A stretch of 11,297 bases of DNA, from positions 1 to 11,297 of the forward strand of contig DGRN01000008.1 in assembly GCA_002391075.1 (NCBI GenBank), read 5' to 3'. Under the pieces are notes generated by a model. It worked only from the letters and a program-made list of their open reading frames with translations. It ran no database searches and had not been told where the DNA came from. This document shows positions 1-5,685 of the stretch, one piece after another. Both the position numbers and the translations under genes were made by a program. Positions within the stretch are counted from its first letter, which is position 1, and every line of letters begins with the position of its first letter. This DNA is from Candidatus Saccharibacteria bacterium UBA4387 (GTDB taxonomy: Bacteria; Patescibacteriota; Saccharimonadia; Saccharimonadales; Saccharimonadaceae).

Positions 1-24
1 GTTCGATCCCAGTCAACGGCTCCA
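1..24 (+). tRNA. tRNA, 3' end only (left-truncated)
   Basis: The first 24 bases read as the end of a tRNA: last base of the T stem, T loop TTCGATC (2-8), 3' T stem CCAGT (9-13), 3' acceptor strand CAACGGC (14-20), discriminator T (21) and encoded CCA (22-24). The anticodon lies outside the window, so the amino acid cannot be read. The implied 5' acceptor strand would be GCCGTTG. A U73 discriminator with G1-C72 and C2-G71 narrows the choice to something like Thr, Gly or Cys, but this is a guess. Confidence 0.82.
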
Positions 25-37
25 TAAGATAAGAATG

Positions 38-70
38 TCGTCGTGCTAGTCGCGACGATTTTTGTTGTTT
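38..70 (+). terminator. Rho-independent terminator after the tRNA
   Basis: A perfect 6-bp stem TCGTCG (38-43) / CGACGA (53-58) with a 9-nt loop is followed by TTTTT (59-63) and a further T-rich stretch to 70. It lies 14 nt after the tRNA CCA and probably ends the tRNA transcript before the next promoter at 98-106. Confidence 0.65.
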
Positions 71-97
71 CGGGAAATATGATGCGCTAAGCGGAAG

Positions 98-106
98 TGG
101 TATAAT
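98..106 (+). promoter_or_regulatory. Extended -10 promoter (TGGTATAAT) for the first membrane-protein gene
   Basis: TG at 98-99, one spacer base, then a perfect TATAAT at 101-106. I see no good -35 at the usual distance, as is common for extended -10 promoters. The final AT of TATAAT overlaps an ATG at 105, so that ATG cannot be in the mRNA. A start of transcription 7-8 bases downstream falls at about 113-114, right at the next in-frame ATG (114), implying a leaderless mRNA. Confidence 0.65.
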
Positions 107-113
107 GAATAAA

Positions 114-470
114 ATGAAGGTTATGTCATCGAAGAAAAGGCTCGGTTGGACGTGTTTTTTGATTGTTTTGAGTTTTGCAGTGATTTTGGCCGGCCTGGCC
201 TGGTGCTGGTATGCGGCAAATGAGGTCAATGCGGCGGTCGAGGCGGAATCGGCGAAGATTTTGCATGAGCCTGTGCAGTATATAAGCGGAGTGCGCGATG
301 CGATTAAGGATGTGACGTTTGTGCTGGCGATGGGTGTGAGCGTGATGATTTTTGGTTCAATAGTGCTAAGCGTTTCGATTTCGAGATGGAGTATTTTGCG
401 GAATGAGGAGAAGAGAATCGCGAAATTGGAAGCGAAAATAAAAAAGCTTGAGCAGAGTTCTAAGAGTTAG
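114..470 (+). CDS. Small two-pass membrane protein with C-terminal coiled coil
   Basis: Function not recognised. The 118-aa product has a short basic N-terminus, a membrane segment at about residues 12-34, an outside or periplasmic-like loop, a second membrane segment at about 67-89, and a charged heptad-like tail (about 94-115, ending in KLEQ) that looks like a short coiled coil in the cytoplasm. I start it at ATG 114 rather than ATG 105 because 105 lies inside the -10 box; ATG 123 is a further option. No Shine-Dalgarno is visible at a workable distance. It is 43 nt upstream of another small membrane protein with its own promoter. The coiled coil suggests it oligomerises or partners with another membrane protein, possibly the glycosyltransferase downstream; that is inference. 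Confidence 0.72.
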   Translation: MKVMSSKKRLGWTCFLIVLSFAVILAGLAWCWYAANEVNAAVEAESAKILHEPVQYISGVRDAIKDVTFVLAMGVSVMIFGSIVLSVSISRWSILRNEEKRIAKLEAKIKKLEQSSKS

Positions 471-474
471 CGTT

Positions 475-502
475 TTTGCGTTTTCGTGTTTTATGGTAAA
501 AT
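475..502 (+). promoter_or_regulatory. Extended -10 promoter (TGGTAAAAT) for the gene at 514
   Basis: TG at 494-495, one base, then TAAAAT at 497-502, with a possible weak -35 TTTGCG at 475-480 (16-bp spacer). Expected transcription start at about 509-510, only 4-5 nt before ATG 514, and there is no ribosome binding site in that interval, so translation is probably leaderless or nearly so. Confidence 0.5.
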
Positions 503-513
503 ATTAAAAAGCT

Positions 514-879
514 ATGAAAGAACTAGCGACCGATTTTAAAACAATTTTCAAAAAAGACCGCGGGCTTTTTGGATGGATGGTGGTTCAGCTCGGTTTAAGC
601 GTGTGGTTGTTTTTGCTGCCGATTTTGAATTTGGCGCCGTCGAAATCGAAAGTATGGGCGCGATATTCTGATATTAATAACGGCTACGCTCAGAGCGATT
701 GGTATTATTTGATTTCGTTTTCGGTGATTGCGGTCTGTTTTGGCATCGTGCATATTTTGATTAGTGCACGTTTGTTTTCGAAGCGGGGAAAAGATATAGC
801 GCGCTTGTTTTTGGGCGTTAGTATGGCGATTTGTGTGATCGCGATTCATTTCTTGTCGAGTATTATTGGGGAAGGTTGA
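514..879 (+). CDS. Small three-pass membrane protein next to glycosyltransferase
   Basis: Function not recognised. The 121-aa product has a short charged N-terminus (about residues 1-18) and three hydrophobic segments (roughly 19-40, 66-90 and 97-118), with a polar loop between the first two. Its stop codon overlaps the start of the glycosyltransferase as TGATG (877-881), so the two are translationally coupled and probably work together at the membrane. It has no Shine-Dalgarno but does have an extended -10 element just upstream. It could be an accessory subunit for the glycosyltransferase or for export of its product; this rests only on the coupling. Confidence 0.75.
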   Translation: MKELATDFKTIFKKDRGLFGWMVVQLGLSVWLFLLPILNLAPSKSKVWARYSDINNGYAQSDWYYLISFSVIAVCFGIVHILISARLFSKRGKDIARLFLGVSMAICVIAIHFLSSIIGEG

Positions 880-2501
880 TGTCGAAAGTAGTTGAGTTGC
901 CGATGGGCAAGCGAAAGCCGCTGTATAGGTTTTTCGAGGTTTTGCCGCTCGCTTTGAGCGTCGGGGCGATAGTGCTTTTGTTCGTATTTTCGGCGATCTC
1001 ATCGATTTCGGGGTCGATTTATTTGCTTTTGATTGTGATTATGAATTTCGTGAAGGCGATGGGGATTATCGTTCGGACAATACAGGGGTATAAGGTCCTG
1101 AAGGCCGGGATGCTGGTGGATTGGTGGCAACGTTTGGAGGACTTGCGGGAGCCTGAGCAGAGCTACGAGCGTTTGTCTGGTGAGAAGAGCGACGAATATG
1201 AATATGCGCAGCATTTGTATAATCTGAAGCGATTGAGTGAGCAGCCGAAAAGCGAGCGATATGACGTCGATGGTGTCTGGCATGCGGTAATTGTGACGAT
1301 GTATAATGAGTCGATTGATGTGTTGCGCCCGACGCTGAAGTGCGTGGCGGGTTCTGATTTTGATTTGAAAAAAATGATAATTGTGATTGCGTATGAGGAG
1401 CGCGGTGGTGCGGATGCGGAAAAAGTCGCAAAAACCTTGGAGAAAGAGTTTGGGAAGACGTTTGGCGGCTTTGTTTTGAGTAAGCATCCTGATGGGGTGA
1501 AAGGTGAGGTGGTTGGAAAAGGTGCGAATTTGACTTTTGCGGGGCATAAGTTGCAGGAGTATGTGGATGAGCGCGGAATTGATTATGGCGATGTGATAAT
1601 TACGTCGTTGGATTGTGATAATAAGCCAGATAAGAGCTACTTTAGCCAGGTGGCGTATGAGTATTGCGTGCGCGACGACCGCGAGAAGTTGAGTTTTCAG
1701 CCGATTTCGTTGTTTACGAATAATATTTGGGATGCGCCGGCAGTGTCGCGAGTGATTGGTTGTATGAATTCGTTCTGGAATATTATTTGTACGATGCGGC
1801 CGCATATTTTGCGGAATTTTGCGTCTCATTCGCAGCCGATGAAGGCTTTGGTGGGGATGAATTTTTGGAGTGTGCGCACGATTGTCGAGGACGGACATCA
1901 ATATTGGCGTAGCTTGTTTTACTTTGACGGCGAGTATGACGTGGTGCCGATTCGGTCGGCGATTTATCAGGATGCGGTCTTGAGCGATACGCTTTGGAAG
2001 ACTTTGAAAGCGCAATGGGTGCAGTTGAGACGCTGGGATTATGGGGCGAGCGATGTGGCGTATGTGGCGACTTACATGTTGTCGAAAAAGCGAAAGATAA
2101 AGATGGCGAGCCTGTTTCCGAAGTTTGTGCGTTTGTTGGATGGCCATGTGACTTTGGCTGCGATGGCGCCGATTGTGGCTTTTGGCGGTTGGGTGCCGTT
2201 GCTGTTTAATATCGGGACGCGCGATTTGTTGTCGCATAATTTGCCTTCGGTAGTGAGTATGATTCAGTTTATAGCGGCGATTGGGCTTTGTGTGTCGATT
2301 TTGATTTCGATTAAGCTGTTGCCGCCGAGACCGGCAAAGTACAAGCGATCGAAAAGCGTGATTATGGTTTTGCAGTGGGTGATTTCGCCGATTATTTCGA
2401 TTGCGTACTCGTCGTTTTGTGCGTTTTATGCGCAGTTTAGATTGGCTTCGGGGAATTATATGGAAAAGTTCGACGTTACGGAAAAAGTTGTAAAGAAATA
2501 G
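879..2501 (+). CDS. Processive-type family 2 glycosyltransferase (cellulose/hyaluronan synthase-like)
   Basis: A 540-aa membrane glycosyltransferase expected to move sugar from a nucleotide-sugar donor to a growing glycan at the inner face of the membrane. Two N-terminal membrane segments (about 23-41 and 46-66) precede the GT-A domain. That domain carries a VTMYNE entry motif (139-144), the D-C-D metal/UDP site (245-247, in SLDCDNKP), an ED pair (337-338, equivalent to TED with the catalytic Asp) and Q..QLRRW (379-386). This is the full motif set of cellulose, chitin or hyaluronan synthase-like enzymes. Three or more C-terminal membrane segments follow (about 424-444, 456-480, 493-517). The start at 879 is set by GAAGG at 871-875 and by TGATG overlap with the upstream stop; an in-frame ATG at 831 lies deep inside the upstream gene. 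The sugar and polymer cannot be told from sequence. Confidence 0.88.
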   Translation: MSKVVELPMGKRKPLYRFFEVLPLALSVGAIVLLFVFSAISSISGSIYLLLIVIMNFVKAMGIIVRTIQGYKVLKAGMLVDWWQRLEDLREPEQSYERLSGEKSDEYEYAQHLYNLKRLSEQPKSERYDVDGVWHAVIVTMYNESIDVLRPTLKCVAGSDFDLKKMIIVIAYEERGGADAEKVAKTLEKEFGKTFGGFVLSKHPDGVKGEVVGKGANLTFAGHKLQEYVDERGIDYGDVIITSLDCDNKPDKSYFSQVAYEYCVRDDREKLSFQPISLFTNNIWDAPAVSRVIGCMNSFWNIICTMRPHILRNFASHSQPMKALVGMNFWSVRTIVEDGHQYWRSLFYFDGEYDVVPIRSAIYQDAVLSDTLWKTLKAQWVQLRRWDYGASDVAYVATYMLSKKRKIKMASLFPKFVRLLDGHVTLAAMAPIVAFGGWVPLLFNIGTRDLLSHNLPSVVSMIQFIAAIGLCVSILISIKLLPPRPAKYKRSKSVIMVLQWVISPIISIAYSSFCAFYAQFRLASGNYMEKFDVTEKVVKK

Positions 2502-2550
2502 CCGCGAGTAACAGGGGTAGTGAAAATGCTCATGCTTGCGGCTTTTTGTT
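2501..2550 (+). terminator. Rho-independent terminator starting at the glycosyltransferase stop codon
   Basis: The stem GCCGCGAG (2501-2508) pairs with CTTGCGGC (2535-2542) over 8 bp with one G-U pair, followed by TTTTTGTT (2543-2550). The loop is long (26 nt). The first stem base is the G of the TAG stop. Its right arm overlaps the -35 of the next promoter. Confidence 0.65.
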
Positions 2551-2563
2551 GGTCGGCTAGAAT
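2536..2563 (+). promoter_or_regulatory. Possible sigma-70-like promoter of the pilus/sortase block
   Basis: TTGCGG (2536-2541), 16-bp spacer, TAGAAT (2558-2563). Unlike the leaderless promoters in this window, this one leaves an untranslated leader of about 33 nt containing a strong Shine-Dalgarno AAGGAG (2594-2599) 4 nt before ATG 2604. The -35 is built from the terminator arm of the previous gene. Confidence 0.45.
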
Positions 2564-2603
2564 GACTTCATAGCAAGGCGCGGGCTTTGCGGAAAGGAGA
2601 AAA

Positions 2604-3749
2604 ATGCGGCGTTTGTGGGGATTATTTTTGATGCTTTTGGCGGCTTGTTGGTGCTTTGCGGCTGGCGGTCATGCGGCGGCGGTGGGTTTTGTGCCGGAAC
2701 GCGAAATGGCGTCGGTTGAAGTTGAAGATTTGGACGAAAATTCAGAGGCGGTTGTTTCTCTGAAATTGAGCGGGAGTGGATACGCGGATTTGAGGGATGT
2801 GATTTTTGTGGTGGACGAAGCTAGAGTTTCGGAGCAGAATTCGTATAGCGTAATTAAGCGTGTTTGGAATCAGGGTTTGCGGTATCATGCGGAGGTTTGG
2901 AATTTTGCGGTCGTGGGCTATGGGGATGAGTTGGAGGTGCTGAAAGATTTTTCGGAGGATATTTCGGCGTTACGTGAGGAAGTGAGCGATATGATGGGCG
3001 AGCGGAATGCGGCGTTGGAATATGCTAAAAATTACGCATTCGAAAAAGGGAAAGATCCGCTCGTTGTTGTGTTGTCTGGAAAGGATATTGCGGTATGTGC
3101 CGAGGAAGACAATTGCGAAACGCGACAGTTGGGGACTTTTGCTCAGGCGGAGGTGATTTGGCGGGAAGTTTTGAAAGAGATGAGGGATGATGGCAGAGCG
3201 TATTTTGAGCTGGGGAATGGTACGTTGACGAACGGGGATTACTATGGCTTGGACTTTGTGAGCAGAGGTGTGGATGATGTGAGCTTTTGGTTGAACGGTG
3301 AACGTCTGACGGAAGTGACGGAGCTGGATGACGATAGCGGTGTGAATTATATTGCAACTGTTCGGGATTCGTCGGAAGCGATAGTGATGAGGTATTGGAG
3401 GTTTCTGGAAAGAGATGGAGAGTTTTTGAGTAATGTGTTGGAAATTGATTTGAATAAGAGTGTCAGGATTGATGATGAGGTGGTAATTAAGTTTAAGGTG
3501 CGACTGTGGGAGCCGAGGTATGAGATTTGGAATGATTTAACAGGATTAGGTGCGGTAGTTTGCGAGAATTCGTATTATGAAGCAGATCGTAGCAGATATA
3601 TGGAGCGTTTTGAGATATTTTGTCCTGGCATGAATATGAGGATGACGGAAGCTCCTGTACCTACAGGTATAAGAATGGGGGAATCGTTAGCTATTGTCGG
3701 TTTCGTAGTAATAATGTTGGGAGGTATTATGATGGCGTTTAAGACGTGA
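2604..3749 (+). CDS. Secreted, C-terminally anchored VWA-like surface protein (candidate pilus tip/adhesin)
   Basis: 381 aa. An N-terminal signal peptide (basic MRR, hydrophobic core about 5-20, likely cut near AHAA-type residues around 24-26) is followed by a region that reads like a von Willebrand A domain. It has a beta strand DVIFVVDEA (65-73), a central VWA-like stretch, and PLVVVLSGKD (about 153-162) where VWA domains usually have a TDG motif. The metal-site DxSxS is changed to D-E-A-R-V (71-75), so metal binding is doubtful. After a second, beta-rich region comes APVPTG (350-355), a membrane segment (about 361-378) and a very short tail, the layout of a sortase substrate without LPxTG. 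A strong AAGGAG sets the start. Order VWA protein, pilin, sortase matches Gram-positive pilus operons, which suggests a tip or minor subunit. The stop is TGA immediately followed by TAG. Confidence 0.65.
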   Translation: MRRLWGLFLMLLAACWCFAAGGHAAAVGFVPEREMASVEVEDLDENSEAVVSLKLSGSGYADLRDVIFVVDEARVSEQNSYSVIKRVWNQGLRYHAEVWNFAVVGYGDELEVLKDFSEDISALREEVSDMMGERNAALEYAKNYAFEKGKDPLVVVLSGKDIAVCAEEDNCETRQLGTFAQAEVIWREVLKEMRDDGRAYFELGNGTLTNGDYYGLDFVSRGVDDVSFWLNGERLTEVTELDDDSGVNYIATVRDSSEAIVMRYWRFLERDGEFLSNVLEIDLNKSVRIDDEVVIKFKVRLWEPRYEIWNDLTGLGAVVCENSYYEADRSRYMERFEIFCPGMNMRMTEAPVPTGIRMGESLAIVGFVVIMLGGIMMAFKT

Positions 3750-3793
3750 TAGGAAATCGTGACGGGTGGGAAAACAAAAAATAAGGAGGAGTT

Positions 3794-4921
3794 ATGGGTA
3801 AAACGAATGTAATTAAGGTGGCGGGAGCGGCGATTGGAGTTTTGTCGTTTTTGCAAGTGCCGGTAAGTGCACTAGAGGTGAATTCGACTACGATTGGAAA
3901 CAATGAGTCGAGCGCTCAATCGATTTTGATAACCAGAGAAATTAAAGATGTTAGCTATGCGGTTACAAATACATTTAAGTATGCGATTTCGGCGGTAGAT
4001 ACAAATCCGGCTGCAGTCACAAATTTGCCGAAAAGTGCCGAGATTAGCTTTAGTGGTGCTATGCCTGACGAGAATAAGCAGGTAAAGGCCTCGACAACGG
4101 TTGACTTTTCAGGCGTCGGTTTTTCGAGCGTAGGTGATTATAAGTTTATGATTAGGGAGAATGGTACGAATTCTACGACTCGGTATCCGATGAATAAGGA
4201 TCAATATTACGTTTACGCATATGTTCGCTATGAGCTAGACGAAAATAGTCGGCCGACTGGGAATTTGGTGGCGACTTTGGCGGCGCAGGTTTTAAAGAAT
4301 GATGAAGGCGACAAGATGGAGGCTGCGGCGTATGAGGCTGCTGCGGTAAATAGTTATATCGAGGTCCGTAATGAAGTGGCGGGCGATTTGGCGGATCCGA
4401 ATAAATATTTCAAATATAAGGTCGATTTAAGTAAGTTTCCGGCAACGGAAGAGCGTTATGTAGTAAGTGGCCAGGACGAGTCGATAGTTTATAATGGTGA
4501 AACTATAACGCCTGCGACTGAGCTTGTAAGCGGCACGGCAGAGAACTACGTCTACTTAAAACATGGGCAGACGGCTAGAATTGGCCAAAGCGGAGAGTTG
4601 TTTCAGGTGCCGATAAGCTATCAGTACAAAGTATCTATTCAACCTGAGGATGGTTATGCTAGCACGTTGGATGGAATTGAGGTGCTAGAGACGGACGAAA
4701 AACTTACTTTGGCGATTCCGGGGCCAAATGCGAAAACATCGACAAAAGAAAAGTTTGCGGCAGCGAATACGACGCTGGGCGTGAATACGAAGAATGCAGA
4801 AAATGCAGGCGCGGTTTTGACTGGAGTAGCTAGCCGGACGTGGCCGATTGCGGTGATGATTCTGGTTGGCGGGATGATTTGTGCAGTGTTTGCATATTCG
4901 GCAAAAGAGCGGAAGGAGTAG
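3794..4921 (+). CDS. FctA-like pilin/surface fibre subunit with signal peptide and C-terminal anchor
   Basis: 375 aa. The signal peptide covers residues 1-26 (basic start, hydrophobic middle, VSA cut site). The mature part has two beta-rich domains. The first (about 30-180) carries the pattern FSGVGFSSVGDYKFMIREN, typical of streptococcal FctA/T6-type pilin domains that form Lys-Asn isopeptide bonds; the second spans about 200-315. The C-terminus has AVLTG (340-344), a membrane segment (about 349-368) and a charged KERKE tail, a sortase-substrate layout lacking the Pro of LPxTG. The start is fixed by a near-perfect AAGGAGG (3783-3789), the strongest ribosome site here, fitting a major subunit made in excess. 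It lies 44 nt after the VWA-like gene and just upstream of the sortase, which presumably joins its copies. Isopeptide residues are inferred, not mapped. Confidence 0.75.
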   Translation: MGKTNVIKVAGAAIGVLSFLQVPVSALEVNSTTIGNNESSAQSILITREIKDVSYAVTNTFKYAISAVDTNPAAVTNLPKSAEISFSGAMPDENKQVKASTTVDFSGVGFSSVGDYKFMIRENGTNSTTRYPMNKDQYYVYAYVRYELDENSRPTGNLVATLAAQVLKNDEGDKMEAAAYEAAAVNSYIEVRNEVAGDLADPNKYFKYKVDLSKFPATEERYVVSGQDESIVYNGETITPATELVSGTAENYVYLKHGQTARIGQSGELFQVPISYQYKVSIQPEDGYASTLDGIEVLETDEKLTLAIPGPNAKTSTKEKFAAANTTLGVNTKNAENAGAVLTGVASRTWPIAVMILVGGMICAVFAYSAKERKE

Positions 4922-4946
4922 AGGCGTTTTGGGTGGGCGCCTTTTT
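4922..4946 (+). terminator. Short hairpin terminator/attenuator between pilin and sortase
   Basis: AGGCG (4922-4926) pairs with CGCCT (4938-4942) around an 11-nt loop, with a T run at 4942-4946. It begins directly after the pilin stop. With only 5 bp it is probably leaky, which would give much pilin and little sortase from one transcript. Confidence 0.55.
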
Positions 4947-5000
4947 GGTATGAAGAGTTGAATAAAGATTGGGAATAAGGCGGTTGAGCTTGCGCTTGCT

Positions 5001-5660
5001 TTGGTGATGGCGCCGCTTTTGGTATTTTGCGTGGCTTGTATTGGCGATCTGGTGGAGGTTGAGAGTGCTAGCGGAATTGAAACGCTGGTAGAGAGGACGG
5101 AAAGCAGTGATGGATTGGGCGAATTGTTTGACGAATACCCAAGGATGGTTGGCTGGTTGCGGATTGATGGGACTAAGATTAATTATCCGGTGATGCAGGC
5201 CGAGGATAATGTTTGGTTTTTGTCGCGAGCTTATGATGGCGAATATTCTGGTGCGGGGAGTTTGTTTGTTGATTACAGGAATAATGCATTTGACGATGAT
5301 TTTATGGTTATTTACGGACATCGTATGAGTGGCGAGAATATGTTCTCGGAAGTTGTGAAATTTTCGGATGAAGAGTTTTTGCGGAGGAATAATTTTGGAA
5401 TATTGCAAACTCGAAACGGTATGCTGAAATTATGGTTTTATGCTTATGCGGAGGTGGAAACAAGCATGAGCGAGATTTATGAGCTTGGTGCGTTCAGGAA
5501 TGGTGAAAATGATCGGATTTTGGCTGCTGTGAACGAGAAGATAGTTGCGCGGAGTGGTTTGGACCTTAGTGCGAGAGATAAGATTATTGTGTTGTCGACG
5601 TGTGATCGGAGTAGAAGGAATTATAGAAATATATTGATAGCTAAGATAGAGAAAGTTTAA
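5001..5660 (+). CDS. Sortase, class B-like
   Basis: A membrane-anchored cysteine transpeptidase that cuts sorting signals and joins proteins to each other or to the cell wall. Counting from TTG 5001 (219 aa), the sequence has the class B signature: YPVMQAEDN (62-70), a glycine/serine turn and FVDYRNN (89-95), catalytic His107 in VIYGHRM, Cys201 in VLSTCD and Arg209 eight residues later. Its place right after two proteins with sorting-signal-like ends implies those are its substrates. The start is uncertain. The frame is open upstream to a TGA at 4959 and encodes residues that complete a normal N-terminal membrane anchor, but the only start-like codons there are ATA (4962) and ATT (4968). TTG 5001, GTG 5004 and ATG 5007 give a short anchor and have no clear ribosome site. 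Confidence 0.9.
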   Translation: MVMAPLLVFCVACIGDLVEVESASGIETLVERTESSDGLGELFDEYPRMVGWLRIDGTKINYPVMQAEDNVWFLSRAYDGEYSGAGSLFVDYRNNAFDDDFMVIYGHRMSGENMFSEVVKFSDEEFLRRNNFGILQTRNGMLKLWFYAYAEVETSMSEIYELGAFRNGENDRILAAVNEKIVARSGLDLSARDKIIVLSTCDRSRRNYRNILIAKIEKV

Positions 5661-5665
5661 ACGGT

Positions 5666-5685
5666 TATGCTATCATATAAGCATA
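5666..5685 (+). repeat. 6-bp inverted repeat over the promoter (possible operator)
   Basis: TATGCT (5666-5671) and AGCATA (5680-5685) are perfect inverted copies separated by 8 bp, and they bracket the -10 hexamer of the next operon and reach the A of its ATG. A dimeric repressor could bind here. At AT-rich promoters such short dyads also arise by chance. Confidence 0.35.
5668..5676 (+). promoter_or_regulatory. Extended -10 promoter (TGCTATCAT) of the kinase-like/effector-like operon
   Basis: TG (5668-5669), one base, TATCAT (5671-5676); no convincing -35. Expected transcription start about 5683-5685, at or one to two bases before ATG 5685, so the mRNA is probably leaderless. An in-frame ATG at 5667 sits inside the promoter and would not be transcribed from it. 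Confidence 0.6.

Noticed and set aside
831..878. Upstream ATG that would lengthen the glycosyltransferase by 16 residues
   Set aside because: It lies inside the preceding gene; ATG 879 has GAAGG at 871-875 and the TGATG coupling.
999..2237. 412-codon open frame on the minus strand inside the glycosyltransferase gene
   Set aside because: The product is an Arg/His/Gln/Ile-rich string with no domain. It stays open because the + strand gene avoids TTA, CTA and TCA by using TTG and TCG, so it is a codon-bias shadow of a gene with clear catalytic motifs.
4950..4961. UGA read as an amino acid (Gly or Trp), as in some CPR phyla, to join ATG 4950 with the sortase
   Set aside because: Long genes here contain no in-frame UGA, UGA ends the gene at 877-879 in a TGATG coupling, and UGA is followed at once by TAG at 3747-3752. 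A recoded genome would show fragmented frames.
4830..5408. 192-codon minus-strand open frame across the pilin end and sortase start
   Set aside because: It runs antisense to well-supported genes and has low-complexity composition without a ribosome site.
5655..5662. 8-bp palindrome GTTTAAAC over the sortase stop codon
   Set aside because: Too short and AT-rich to mean more than chance; no T run and no half-site spacing typical of operators.
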